Positions 47,601 through 56,694 of a DNA stretch of 64,000 bases are shown here, piece after piece. Under the pieces are notes generated by a model. The model was given only the letters and a program-made list of their open reading frames with translations. It was not told the origin of the DNA and did not search any database. The DNA lies in the NCBI GenBank assembly GCA_040755395.1, contig JBFMAX010000005.1, forward strand, positions 124,001-188,000, written 5' to 3'. The position numbers and the translations under genes are program-made. Each line of letters opens with the position of its first letter. Positions within the stretch are counted from its first letter, which is position 1. The DNA comes from Nitrospirota bacterium (GTDB lineage Bacteria; Nitrospirota; Nitrospiria; Nitrospirales; Nitrospiraceae).

Positions 47601-49613
47601 ATGAGTTCGAGCATCCGGCGCATCTGCCTCGCCGCTCTAGTCCTGACGCTCACAGGCTGCAACTTCTTTCAACATGCCTGGCCGTCGAGCCATCCTCTCC
47701 CCGCCAGCCGGATGCGTGAATCGGTCGTGCGTCGCGTCCAACTTCAGATTCAGCCCGACATCGAGCGGTATCTTCCCCTCCAAGAAGCCGCAGCGCTCAA
47801 GGCGCTGGCCGACACCGATGCGGTTCCCGGCGCGTTCCGGCGGCGTCTGACGCTCATAAGCTTGACCGACCCCTGGTCGGGCCTTGCCAACCTGGAGCGC
47901 CAGGGGCTCCTGATTGCGGAACTGGCCGAGTCCGGCATGGAAAGCCTGCCGGCGCTGATCGACGTCATGGAAGCTGGGATGGACCGGACGGCGGCGTTCT
48001 TCAATCCCCTGCCCTTTCCCGGCAGAACCAGCCTTGACGGTCTTCTGACCTTTCTGACCGACGCCTTGGCGCAAGCGTCCGACTTGCGGGAGAAGGCGCT
48101 GCGGAATCTCAGCCAGGAGGACCGGCAATTCCTCTTCGCGCACGCCGGCCGATCGGTCGAACAGTTTACACCGCACGTGGCGTCGGTCAACGAGGTTATC
48201 TTGACGCAAGCCAAGGAAGATTACCGCTTCGTCCGCCTGCTCGAAGAACAGGTGGACTATGCGTCGCTGATCGCGGCGGCCCAGGCCTTGACCCGACTGG
48301 CCAACGACCGCTGGCTTGAACAGGTGCGGCTCGCGGTTCGCGACAGCCGGCCCCTCGCGACGCCGCCCGCCGGAGTGACGGGAGATGTGCTGCTGGCTAA
48401 GCCCACCTCCTACGGCATGATCGTGGTCGGCGGACCGGGACCCAACACCTACGATGTGGACGCGCGCATCAGCCTCATCCTCGATCTCGGCGGCGACGAC
48501 ACGTACCGAGGCATAATCGCCTCGGCCGGAGACGCCGAACAGGGCAACAGTGTCGTCATCGACGCGGCGGGCAACGACACCTATAGCGCCGCGCCGTTGG
48601 GGCTCGCCACGGGCCGCCTCGGCGTGGGCCTGCTGGTCGACCTGGCAGGGGACGATGTGTACCAATTGGCCGATGGGTCGGGCGGGGCCGGCTTCGCCGG
48701 TCTGGGCATCCTTTACGACAAGGCCGGGAACGACGTGTACATGGGAAGCCGCTTCACCCAGGGAGCGGCGATCGGCGGGCTGGGCTTGCTCCTGGACGAA
48801 GCGGGCGACGATCGTTACACCAGTTACGGCTACGCCGTCGGGTTCGGCGGGCCGTCCGGTGTCGGCGCGGTCCTCGACGTGGCCGGGAACGATTTCTATC
48901 AGTGCGGCGAGAAGCATCCCAGCGAGTACAACGCGACCGACGCGCCGAACGCCAAGGCCGGCGATCCGGCTTTCCAGTACGACTGCTTCGGGCTCGGTGC
49001 AGGATCCGGCAAACGGATCTTTTCCAGAAAGACCGAGCACCACGCGCTCAGCCTCGCCGGCGGCTGGGGCTTGCTGATCGACTCGGAGGGCCACGACCGC
49101 TACCGCAGCTCGAATTTCTCGCAAGGGGCCGGCTACTTCTTCGGCGTCGGGATCAAATTGGATCTCGACGGCGACGATGAACACGCGGCCGCGCGCTACG
49201 GCCACGCAGCCGGCGCGCACGACGGCGTCGCGCTGTTCCTGGACTCGCACGGGGACGACCGCTACGACTCCACCGGGCCGTTTTACAACAACGGCGCGGC
49301 CTGGGACCGCAGCGTCACGTTGTTCATCGACGCAGGCCAAGGCAACGACGTCTACGACTTGCGCCGATCAACCGGCCTCGGCCGCGCCGACCACCGTTCG
49401 TGGAGTCTCTTCGTCGAAGAGGGCGGACGCGATCGCTATGCCGTTCCCGACGGCATGGGCATGGTCTCGGATCACAGCGTGAGCGGCTTTTTCGATCTGG
49501 CCGGGAACGACGAGTACATGCTGATCCCCACGCCGCCCTCCATAGACCGGGAACGGCGAGGCAACGGGCGGATCATTTTGGATCGGGCTGGCGGCCTTTT
49601 CATCGACCGCTGA
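47601..49613 (+). CDS. Lipoprotein with about twelve D-x-x-G-x-D-x-Y repeats
   Basis: A 670-residue protein with signal peptide and lipobox LTGC. Residues 25-290 form a helical domain. From about residue 293 to 660 a motif recurs roughly every 25-45 residues: DLGGDDTY, DAAGNDTY, DLAGDDVY, DKAGNDVY, DEAGDDRY, DVAGNDFY, DSEGHDRY, DSHGDDRY, EEGGRDRY and DLAGNDEY. These acidic, Gly-rich turns followed by Tyr suggest a calcium-binding beta-solenoid, loosely recalling RTX repeats but with a different unit. Start ATG 47601 is preferred because it gives a proper lipoprotein signal. No known function. Confidence 0.75.
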   Translation: MSSSIRRICLAALVLTLTGCNFFQHAWPSSHPLPASRMRESVVRRVQLQIQPDIERYLPLQEAAALKALADTDAVPGAFRRRLTLISLTDPWSGLANLERQGLLIAELAESGMESLPALIDVMEAGMDRTAAFFNPLPFPGRTSLDGLLTFLTDALAQASDLREKALRNLSQEDRQFLFAHAGRSVEQFTPHVASVNEVILTQAKEDYRFVRLLEEQVDYASLIAAAQALTRLANDRWLEQVRLAVRDSRPLATPPAGVTGDVLLAKPTSYGMIVVGGPGPNTYDVDARISLILDLGGDDTYRGIIASAGDAEQGNSVVIDAAGNDTYSAAPLGLATGRLGVGLLVDLAGDDVYQLADGSGGAGFAGLGILYDKAGNDVYMGSRFTQGAAIGGLGLLLDEAGDDRYTSYGYAVGFGGPSGVGAVLDVAGNDFYQCGEKHPSEYNATDAPNAKAGDPAFQYDCFGLGAGSGKRIFSRKTEHHALSLAGGWGLLIDSEGHDRYRSSNFSQGAGYFFGVGIKLDLDGDDEHAAARYGHAAGAHDGVALFLDSHGDDRYDSTGPFYNNGAAWDRSVTLFIDAGQGNDVYDLRRSTGLGRADHRSWSLFVEEGGRDRYAVPDGMGMVSDHSVSGFFDLAGNDEYMLIPTPPSIDRERRGNGRIILDRAGGLFIDR

Positions 49614-49691
49614 GCGACCGGCTGAAGAGCAGAATCCCGCGGCGCTCCGCTCGCACGCATCGCCGGCTGACAAGCTGAAATTGAGCTCAAC

Positions 49692-49719
49692 TTGACTCAC
49701 GCGAACCGGTGGCTATCTG
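49692..49719 (+). promoter_or_regulatory. Possible lon promoter
   Basis: TTGACT (49692-49697) and TATCTG (49714-49719) are 16 bases apart, about 80 bases ahead of lon. A perfect palindrome TTGAGCTCAA lies just upstream (49681-49690). The elements are weak. Confidence 0.3.
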
Positions 49720-49799
49720 ATGTTCATTGCTGCTGAGCGCGTCACATGTGTGCCGTTGTCGGCAGTCTCAATACTTGACAGCCACGCGGAGGGAAACCC

Positions 49800-52202
49800 A
49801 TGAACGATGAAGCGGTCCTGCTGCAATTGCCCGTCCTGCCGATCAAACGCACCGTCCTGTTTCCCGGCGTCATGATGCCTCTGACGGTCGGGCGGGCGCG
49901 GTCCGTCGCCGCGGTGGAAGCGGCCATGAAGACGGAAGAGAAGACGCTTCTGATCGTGGCTCAACGCGATCCGCAGACGGAAGAGCCCGGTCTCGACGAT
50001 CTCTATCCCATCGGGACGAAAGCGGTCATCAAGCAAGTCGGCCGCGCGCCGGAAGGCGTCCTGCATGTGCTGGTTCAGGGACTCGACCGTGCCGTGCTGT
50101 TGAAACTCGAACAGACCGAGCCCTTCATGCTCGCCCGCGTCCGGCACTCGCCGGTGGCGGAGGATTCCGGCACGGAGGTGGAGGCGTTGCATCGGGCCAT
50201 CCAGGACCTCATGACGGATCTGCCGAAGCTCATCCAATCGCCCGGGATTCAGGAAGCCGTCACGGCGCTACGGAATGAAGACGACCCGGTGGCGCTCGCC
50301 TATCGTATCGCGTCGTTCCTCAACCTCACCGTGGAAGGGGAGCAACAGTTGCTGGAAGCGCAGACCCGGTCGGACTTGCTCCGCGGACTCTACGCCGCTC
50401 TGTCGCGGGAAATTCAGATTTTCCAACTGCGCGAGAAAATCGCCAGCGAAGCCCAGGCCAAGATCGGCAAGACGCAGCGCGAGTACATCCTGCGCGAGCA
50501 GTTGAAGGCGATCCAGCAGGAGTTGGGCGAATCGGAGAGCGAAGAAAGCGAGGTCGCGCACCTCAAGAAGCAGATCCAGGAGGCCGATCTTCCCGACCAC
50601 GTGCGGAAAGAAGCAGAACGCGAGGTCGCGCGGCTCGCAAAGATTCCGCCGGCTTCGCCGGACCATCAGGTGATCCGCAGCTATCTGGAGCTGGTCCTCG
50701 AGCTGCCTTGGAAAAAGGCGTCGCAAGACAGCCTCGATCTTGCCCGCGTGCGCCAGGTCCTGGATGAGGACCATTACGGGATTAAAGAGGTCAAGGAACG
50801 CATCGTCGAGCACCTGGCGGTGTTGAAACTCAATCCCGGCGCGAAAGCGCCGATCCTCTGTCTGGTCGGCCCGCCGGGTGTGGGCAAGACCAGCCTGGGC
50901 CAGTCCATCGCGCGGGCGATGGGCCGGACTTTCGAGCGGTTCAGTCTCGGCGGCGTCCACGACGAAGCCGAACTGCGCGGCCACCGTCGGACCTACGTCG
51001 GCGCGTTGCCCGGCCGGATCATTCAGGCCATCCGTCGGGCCGGCGTGAACAATCCGGTGCTGATGCTGGATGAAGTGGACAAGATGGGCCGCGACTTCCG
51101 GGGCGACCCGGCGGCCGCGCTGTTGGAAATCCTCGACCCGGCGCAGAATCACACGTTCCGGGATCATTACCTGGATCTGCCGTTCGATCTGTCGAAGGTC
51201 TTCTTCATCACGACGGCGAACACGCTCGATCCGATCAGCCAGCCTCTGCTGGATCGGATGGAAGTGATCCGCCTGCCGGGCTACAGCGAACGGGAAAAGC
51301 TGGAGATCGCGGTCCGCTATCTCTGGCCGAGGCGGCTGAAGGAAGCCGGCCTGCAACCGGAACTCGTCGCGTTGCCGAACGACGTGATCGAGCACATCAT
51401 CAGCCGCTACACCCGGGAGGCGGGCGTGCGGCAACTGGAGCAGATGCTCGGCCGGTTGACGAGGAAGGTGGCGTTGAAGTTCGCCGATCAGCCGGACGAC
51501 CACCCGCGCGAGCCGGTCACGATTGTAAAGGAGCAGCTCAACGACTGGCTCGGCTCCGAACGGTTCATGCCCGAAGAGGCGCGCAAGCAGCTTCCGCCCG
51601 GCGTGGCGACGGGCTTGGCCTGGACGCCGACCGGCGGAGACGTGCTGTACGTCGAGACCAGCCTGCTCCCGGGCAGTCACGAGTTGACGCTGACCGGACA
51701 GTTGGGCGACGTGATGCAGGAATCCGCGCGAGCGGCGCGCAGCTACCTGTGGGCCCATGCCGAGGCGATGGGGCTGGACATCTCCCGCTTCAAGCGGAAC
51801 GGGGTCCATATTCATGTGCCGTCCGGCGCGATCCCTAAGGACGGCCCGTCCGCCGGCATCACGATGGCCACGGCCTTGGCGTCGGCCTACGTCGGCACGC
51901 CGGTCCGCAGCGATACGGCCATGACCGGGGAGATCAGCCTGAGCGGGTTGGTGCTGCCGGTCGGCGGGATCAAGGAAAAGATCCTGGCGGCGCACCGGGC
52001 CGGCATCAAGCGCATCGTCCTGCCCAAGGCCAACGAGAAGGACCTGAAGGACGTGCCGGAAGAAGTGCGGCAGGATCTTGAGTTCATTCTGGTGGAGAAG
52101 ATCGAGGAAGTGCTGCAGGCCGCGTTCGCGTCGCGGCCTGACACCTCCGCCGCTCGCGAACCGACGGAAGGCGTCGAACCGGCGGTCGGTCTGCCGGCGT
52201 GA
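49800..52202 (+). CDS. lon: ATP-dependent protease Lon
   Basis: An 800-residue LonA protease. The N-terminal substrate-binding LON domain (about 1-200) is followed by a coiled region and an AAA+ module with Walker A GPPGVGKTS (near 357) and Walker B PVLMLDEVDKMG. The serine protease domain has the catalytic dyad S684 (KDGPSAGITM) and K727 (GGIKEKILAAHR), with normal family spacing of 43. It degrades damaged and regulatory proteins. GGAGGG stands six bases before ATG 49800. Confidence 0.97.
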   Translation: MNDEAVLLQLPVLPIKRTVLFPGVMMPLTVGRARSVAAVEAAMKTEEKTLLIVAQRDPQTEEPGLDDLYPIGTKAVIKQVGRAPEGVLHVLVQGLDRAVLLKLEQTEPFMLARVRHSPVAEDSGTEVEALHRAIQDLMTDLPKLIQSPGIQEAVTALRNEDDPVALAYRIASFLNLTVEGEQQLLEAQTRSDLLRGLYAALSREIQIFQLREKIASEAQAKIGKTQREYILREQLKAIQQELGESESEESEVAHLKKQIQEADLPDHVRKEAEREVARLAKIPPASPDHQVIRSYLELVLELPWKKASQDSLDLARVRQVLDEDHYGIKEVKERIVEHLAVLKLNPGAKAPILCLVGPPGVGKTSLGQSIARAMGRTFERFSLGGVHDEAELRGHRRTYVGALPGRIIQAIRRAGVNNPVLMLDEVDKMGRDFRGDPAAALLEILDPAQNHTFRDHYLDLPFDLSKVFFITTANTLDPISQPLLDRMEVIRLPGYSEREKLEIAVRYLWPRRLKEAGLQPELVALPNDVIEHIISRYTREAGVRQLEQMLGRLTRKVALKFADQPDDHPREPVTIVKEQLNDWLGSERFMPEEARKQLPPGVATGLAWTPTGGDVLYVETSLLPGSHELTLTGQLGDVMQESARAARSYLWAHAEAMGLDISRFKRNGVHIHVPSGAIPKDGPSAGITMATALASAYVGTPVRSDTAMTGEISLSGLVLPVGGIKEKILAAHRAGIKRIVLPKANEKDLKDVPEEVRQDLEFILVEKIEEVLQAAFASRPDTSAAREPTEGVEPAVGLPA

Positions 52203-52275
52203 CGGAACACAGAGCCCGGCCATGCGCTGTCATGACCAGGCTCAGCCGTTCCCAGCCATCCCCGTCGGCGTCGTC

Positions 52276-52845
52276 TCACACCCGGGAACGTAGCTGCTTG
52301 TACCGGAAGCAGCGGACCGTGTGGTCGTTGACCATCCCGACCGCCTGCATGAAGGCATAACAGATGGTCGAGCCGACGAATCGAAATCCTCGTCGTGTGA
52401 GGTCCTTGCTCATCGCGTCCGATTCACGCGTACGGGCGGGAATCTCCTTCAGCGACCGCCGGCGGTTGACCTTGGGTTTGCCGCCGACGAATTGCCAGAC
52501 GTAGGCGTCGAAACTGCCGAACTCCCGTTGCACTTGCAGGAAGGCTTTGGCGTTGTCGATCGCAGCCGCGATCTTGAGCCGGTTGCGGACGATGCCCGGA
52601 TCGGTCAGCAGCCGCCGGATTTTCTTCCCGTCATACTCGGCTACGGCTTTGGCGTCGAACCCATCGAAGGCGGCGCGGTACGCGCCCCGCTTTTTCAGAA
52701 TCGTCTCCCAGCTCAATCCCGCCTGAGCGCCTTCAAGAATCAGAAACTCGAACAGCCGCCGATCGTCGTGGACCGGCATGCCCCATTCCTCGTCGTGATA
52801 CCGAGTCATCAGCTCGGTCTTCGCCCACTCGCAGCGGGTTTTCAT
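52276..52845 (-). CDS. tag: DNA-3-methyladenine glycosylase I
   Basis: A 189-residue repair glycosylase that removes 3-methyladenine. Zinc-binding residues C5 and H17 (RCEWA, RYHDEEWG) and the C-terminal NDHTVRCFR (His and Cys) are in place. The catalytic-site segment LILEGAQAGLSWETILKKR and GFRFVGSTICYAFMQAVG match Tag. It is convergent with lon. Confidence 0.95.
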   Translation of the reverse strand: MKTRCEWAKTELMTRYHDEEWGMPVHDDRRLFEFLILEGAQAGLSWETILKKRGAYRAAFDGFDAKAVAEYDGKKIRRLLTDPGIVRNRLKIAAAIDNAKAFLQVQREFGSFDAYVWQFVGGKPKVNRRRSLKEIPARTRESDAMSKDLTRRGFRFVGSTICYAFMQAVGMVNDHTVRCFRYKQLRSRV

Positions 52846-53394
52846 TGGCTCCTCCAGTCAGGGATCAATACTGGTGCCACTTGCCTGCGACGAAGTCAAG
52901 CGACGCTCCGCTTGACAAAAACCCGATCCGATCGGTCTGGCAAAAGAATGAACAAATCGGTAAGCTACTCACATCTGGGACACCGCGCGTCGGGCAGTTC
53001 GCGCGAGTCGCGAGACTTGCCTAAGGTGCGAGCCTGTCGCTTTATCCTTTCAGCAGGTCGCGGCCGTACGCTCGAAAAGACCGTGTAAGAATCAACGGAA
53101 CCAAACCGGCAGCACCATGCTTTTCCATAAGAAAATAGGTTCTTCAGGAAATCGTGTGGGTCTTTCTTTTTCCCTCTCCCTTGAGGGGAGAGGGGAGAAT
53201 GAGGGTGAACGCCGGGGTTGGTGGACAAGACTGTGATGCCCATGGAGGCCCACGATGTTTCTGAACAGGTCACGGCCCCATGCCGATCTCCCCCTCACCC
53301 GCACCCTTTTTCCCGCAGAGCGGGGGCGAGGGATGTCCCAGAGTTCTATACCCACACAAGATCCGGAAGAGCCAGAAAATAGGAGGGCCCGGCG
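52846..53394. other. 549-base gap with GC hairpins, no gene seen
   Basis: Frames here are short and do not look like protein. CCCTCTCCC (53172-53180) and GGGAGAGGG (53186-53194) form a perfect 9-base stem with a 5-base loop. GC-rich, REP-like sequence continues to about 53335 with CCCCCTCACCCGCACCC. The hairpin could stop transcription toward tag or msrB. Confidence 0.5.
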
Positions 53395-53832
53395 ATGGAT
53401 CAGAAGAAACCCGTGAAAGCGGTGTCGATTCCGGCGCAGATCGTCAAGGTGGTCAAGTCGGACGACGAATGGAGGAAACTGCTCACGCCCGAGCAGTACC
53501 AGGTGCTGCGGCACGAGGCGACGGAACGGGCGTTTACCGGCGCCTATCACGACAACAAGGAGCCCGGCGTGTATCTGTGCGCGGGCTGCGACCTGCCGTT
53601 GTTCTCGTCGCAACACAAGTTCGACAGCGGCACCGGTTGGCCCAGCTTCTGGCAGCCGATCGCGCCCCACGTCATCGGGACCAAAACCGATTTCAAACTG
53701 TTCGTGCCGCGGACCGAAGTCCACTGCGCAAGGTGCGACGGCCACCAGGGACACGTGTTCAAAGACGGCCCGCCGCCGACCGGGCTGCGGTATTGCATCA
53801 ACTCGGCGGCGCTGAAGTTCGTGCCGGCGTAA
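53395..53832 (+). CDS. msrB: Peptide-methionine (R)-S-oxide reductase
   Basis: A 145-residue MsrB. The zinc site is CAGC and CARC. FDSGTGWPSFWQPI and the catalytic cysteine C134 in RYCINSAAL are diagnostic. It repairs oxidised methionine in proteins. AGGAGGG precedes ATG 53395. No signal peptide is present, so it is cytoplasmic. A single arm of CGTCAATCGTCATTCGTCAA words follows the stop (53838-53870). Confidence 0.96.
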   Translation: MDQKKPVKAVSIPAQIVKVVKSDDEWRKLLTPEQYQVLRHEATERAFTGAYHDNKEPGVYLCAGCDLPLFSSQHKFDSGTGWPSFWQPIAPHVIGTKTDFKLFVPRTEVHCARCDGHQGHVFKDGPPPTGLRYCINSAALKFVPA

Positions 53833-53959
53833 CCTTCGTCAATCGTCATTCGTCAATGGTCAACCGAAAGGAACAGTTTCCCGCGATTGCCGGTCGACCG
53901 TAGAGCCAACCTAGCCGTCTCTCTTGACCGTGCCCGGCAAGGAGGACTAGACTGCCGCC

Positions 53960-54343
53960 ATGCCGATCAAGCTGATTTTTCTCGCCGCCTTCTGCTTCGC
54001 CGCCCTGCCCGCCTGGGCTGATGACCGTCCGAACTCGTTGCACTTTGATTCGGACATCGCCGACACCTTGCTCTATGAGCTGGCGGGAAGGGCGTTGGAC
54101 GCGTTTCACGACCACCTGGATCTGCAGGGCTCGGTCGAATCCGACGACCAGACGCAGGAGCGGCGCGGACATCTCACGTTCAAGTTTTATCCAAAAGGCA
54201 AATCCCGCTCCGGCGAGCACATCACGGGCGAGACGACGTTCCGCTTTTCTATCGATCCCGATCACCCGTCCTTGCATTTCGAGTTCAAATCCTCAAAAGA
54301 TTCCACCGGTAAGCCGCGCCTGCTTCCGGATGACGCCATCTGA
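53960..54343 (+). CDS. Small secreted protein of unknown function
   Basis: A 127-residue protein with a signal peptide (cleavage after AWADD, about residue 21). The mature part is polar and predicted beta-rich: LTFKFYPKGKSRSGEHITGE, then FRFSIDPDHPSLHFEFKSS. No family was recognised. GGAGG lies about 14 bases upstream of the ATG, further than usual. Confidence 0.62.
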   Translation: MPIKLIFLAAFCFAALPAWADDRPNSLHFDSDIADTLLYELAGRALDAFHDHLDLQGSVESDDQTQERRGHLTFKFYPKGKSRSGEHITGETTFRFSIDPDHPSLHFEFKSSKDSTGKPRLLPDDAI

Positions 54344-54489
54344 CCGTCCGGCGCCACCGAACCCTCAGACTCCATCTACGCCGGGCGACCCGTAAGAGGC
54401 GAACGCGCGTCGCGAATCGCAGGCTCTGCACTGCCAGTCAACAGTAGGATAGAATTTTTGTGCGGCTTCCCGTTGGATGTGCGCCTGCC

Positions 54490-55176
54490 ATGGATACCCG
54501 GCCACGCTGGATCATGCTGGCTCTCTATACAGCCGGAATGGCGTGGGCCGAATCGGCGACGGTGTTCTATCTGCGTACCCTTGTCGGTCGCGTGGACCCA
54601 TACCGGCCGCACCCGATTCCTGTGCGCGCCGATCTGCTTTGGGTCGAGTTCGTCAGGGAAGCCGCCACGTTAGTGATGCTTGCCGCCGTCGCATGGCTGG
54701 CCGGCCGAACGAGCCGAAGTCGTTTCGGCTGCTTCCTGATCGCTTTCGGAATCTGGGACATTCTGTACTATGTCTTTCTGCACGTGATCAGCGGCTGGCC
54801 CCGGTCACCCTTGGACTGGGACATCTTGTTCCTGATCCCTCTGCCTTGGTGGGGGCCGGTGTTGGCGCCGGCGACCATCGCGCTCGTCATGATCGCGGGC
54901 GGGACTCTGCTTTGCCGGGCCGAGCAAGTGGAACCGGCGCTCAGACCCCGGCGCTGGACCTGGGGCCTGAGCCTCTTCGGCGTGGCTCTGGCACTCTATG
55001 TGTTTATGGCTGACGCGATCAGCGTAGCGGCCGAGGGGATGGAAGCGATAAACACCGTGAGGCCCGTAGGGTTCAACTGGCCGCTCTTCCTGTTGGCCGT
55101 CGTGGCCATGACCGCCCCGTTCATCGACCTGGCCGGCCGACTTCACGTCCGGGCGGCTCGTGCACGGGGATCTTAG
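54490..55176 (+). CDS. Integral membrane protein with six predicted helices
   Basis: A 228-residue protein with about six hydrophobic segments. RADLLWVEFVREAATLVML and GCFLIAFGIWDILYYVFLHV contain conserved-looking charged residues inside membrane segments. The ATG at 54490 is chosen over GTG 54460. No family was recognised. It is convergent with the cyclase-family gene. Confidence 0.7.
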   Translation: MDTRPRWIMLALYTAGMAWAESATVFYLRTLVGRVDPYRPHPIPVRADLLWVEFVREAATLVMLAAVAWLAGRTSRSRFGCFLIAFGIWDILYYVFLHVISGWPRSPLDWDILFLIPLPWWGPVLAPATIALVMIAGGTLLCRAEQVEPALRPRRWTWGLSLFGVALALYVFMADAISVAAEGMEAINTVRPVGFNWPLFLLAVVAMTAPFIDLAGRLHVRAARARGS

Positions 55177-55182
55177 CCCCCG

Positions 55183-55965
55183 CTACGGCAGGATGGCGAT
55201 GATCCGCACCGGCCCGCCGGTGCCGCCCTTGATCTTGATCGGCAGCGCGATCAGCATGGCCCCGGTGGGCGGCAGCTTGTCGAGGTTGGCGATGTTTTCG
55301 AGGCCATATACGTCGGCGCCGTTGAGAATCCGGTGCACGATGAAATCGCGGGACTGCCCATAGTCGATGCTGGCCGTATCGATGCCGACACCGTCGATCC
55401 TTCGCTCCGTGAGCAGAAATTCCGCGGCTTCCTTCGAGAAACCGGGAAAATGAAGCGTCGCGGGATCATGCGGCGTGTCGGTCCCGAAATACTTTTTCCG
55501 GTCCGGCCAATACCTGGCCCACCCGGTTCGCAGGACAACGATCGCGCCGTCGGGGATGCGCCCGTGACGCCGCTCCCAGGCCGCGATGTCCGCCACCGTC
55601 AACCGGTAGTCCCGGTCCTGTTCGACAACCTTCGTGACGTCGATCACCACAGCAGGACCGACCAGTTTCCGCAGCGGAATCTCGTCCACGGGCAGACGGC
55701 CCTGGCCGAAATGGATCGGCGCATCGATGTGCGTCCCGCCGTGTTCCGAGGTAGCGAAGTCGGCGGAGGCGTACCAGTACCCGCCCGGCGTCATGCCCCA
55801 CGACGTCTTCTCCCATGAGAACGGCTTATTCGTCGGCCAGGCCACGGTGTGTTCGTCGAAAGGATGGGTGAGATCGACCAGCTTGCTCTCGTCGATCTGC
55901 GCCGACACCATGCAAGGCCATGCCATCATGAACAACCCAATGAGCCATATGCCCTTCATTTGCAT
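55183..55965 (-). CDS. Secreted cyclase-family (kynurenine-formamidase-like) hydrolase
   Basis: A 260-residue protein with signal peptide (cleavage near VSAQ, residue 23). The metal-binding motif is HGGTHIDAPIHF (H-x-x-T-H-x-D). GVGIDTASIDYG and the start LVDLTHPFDEHTVAWP fit the cyclase family (PF04199), which hydrolyses amides or lactones such as N-formylkynurenine or isatin. GGAGG stands five bases before ATG 55965, which decides the start. The export signal makes a classical kynurenine role unlikely. Confidence 0.85.
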   Translation of the reverse strand: MQMKGIWLIGLFMMAWPCMVSAQIDESKLVDLTHPFDEHTVAWPTNKPFSWEKTSWGMTPGGYWYASADFATSEHGGTHIDAPIHFGQGRLPVDEIPLRKLVGPAVVIDVTKVVEQDRDYRLTVADIAAWERRHGRIPDGAIVVLRTGWARYWPDRKKYFGTDTPHDPATLHFPGFSKEAAEFLLTERRIDGVGIDTASIDYGQSRDFIVHRILNGADVYGLENIANLDKLPPTGAMLIALPIKIKGGTGGPVRIIAILP

Positions 55966-56138
55966 ATCCGCCTCCGTTCGTTGGCTCACTTCTATAGCAC
56001 GGCGCGCGGTTTGCGACCAGCCGGACCGCTCATTTGCTGGCGGAGGTATTCAAGAAGAGGAGCAATGCCAAGCTTGTCGGGGAGACACCGGGAAACAGCC
56101 GTTAGGATGGATCCAAAGGCAGGAGCGATGGGAAAATA

Positions 56139-56552
56139 TTACGCGGAGCGTTTGATGACTTCGTGGACTTTTTCGGCCAACACCTCTTGCGTGTACGGCT
56201 TCGGAAGAAACCAGCCGCCCATGATCCCTTCGAAGTTTTTCGCCGAGACGATCCCTGACGTAAAGAGGACCGGGAGGGTCGGGCACAGGACCCGAAGCTG
56301 CTGGGCCAGCACGGGGCCGCTCATGCGGGGCATGACAATATCAGCCACCAGGAGATGAACAGCTCCTGCATGAGCCTGAAACGTTCGGATGGCTTCCTCT
56401 CCATCAACCGCCCGCAGGACCCGGTAACCCTGCTTTTCCAGCATCCATCCGGTCAGGCAGCAGATCGCCCGCTCGTCATCCACCACCAGAACCGTTGTGG
56501 AGGGAGCATGCATCCCGGTCGAAGCCTGCGGCTCTTTCGATAAAGCAGCCAT
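56139..56552 (-). CDS. Single-domain response regulator
   Basis: A 137-residue receiver domain. The acidic pair is D25-D26 (VLVVDDE), the phospho-acceptor is D71 (LLVADIVMP), the switch threonine is in LFTSG and the lysine is in PKPY. There is no output domain, as in CheY- or Spo0F-type proteins. GGGAGG stands six bases before ATG 56552. No partner kinase lies in the window. Confidence 0.88.
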   Translation of the reverse strand: MAALSKEPQASTGMHAPSTTVLVVDDERAICCLTGWMLEKQGYRVLRAVDGEEAIRTFQAHAGAVHLLVADIVMPRMSGPVLAQQLRVLCPTLPVLFTSGIVSAKNFEGIMGGWFLPKPYTQEVLAEKVHEVIKRSA

Positions 56553-56694
56553 CGTCGCCTCCCGCATCACCCAGTTTAACGTGTAGCACCCAAACTTCGA
56601 ACCGTCAAAAGCTGACATCCGCCCCGTTTCCAGGGTACGCTTGGCGTATCCGTCCCAGCTTTCGCGACTGACGCGACCGCTGAGGCACAATGCC

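Noticed and set aside
50268-52223. 651-codon minus-strand frame opposite lon
   Set aside because: It is a shadow of lon, which has complete catalytic motifs on the other strand.
52965-53273. 102-codon minus-strand frame in the tag-msrB gap
   Set aside because: It reads through the GC hairpin repeat, lacks a ribosome site and has no domain-like sequence.
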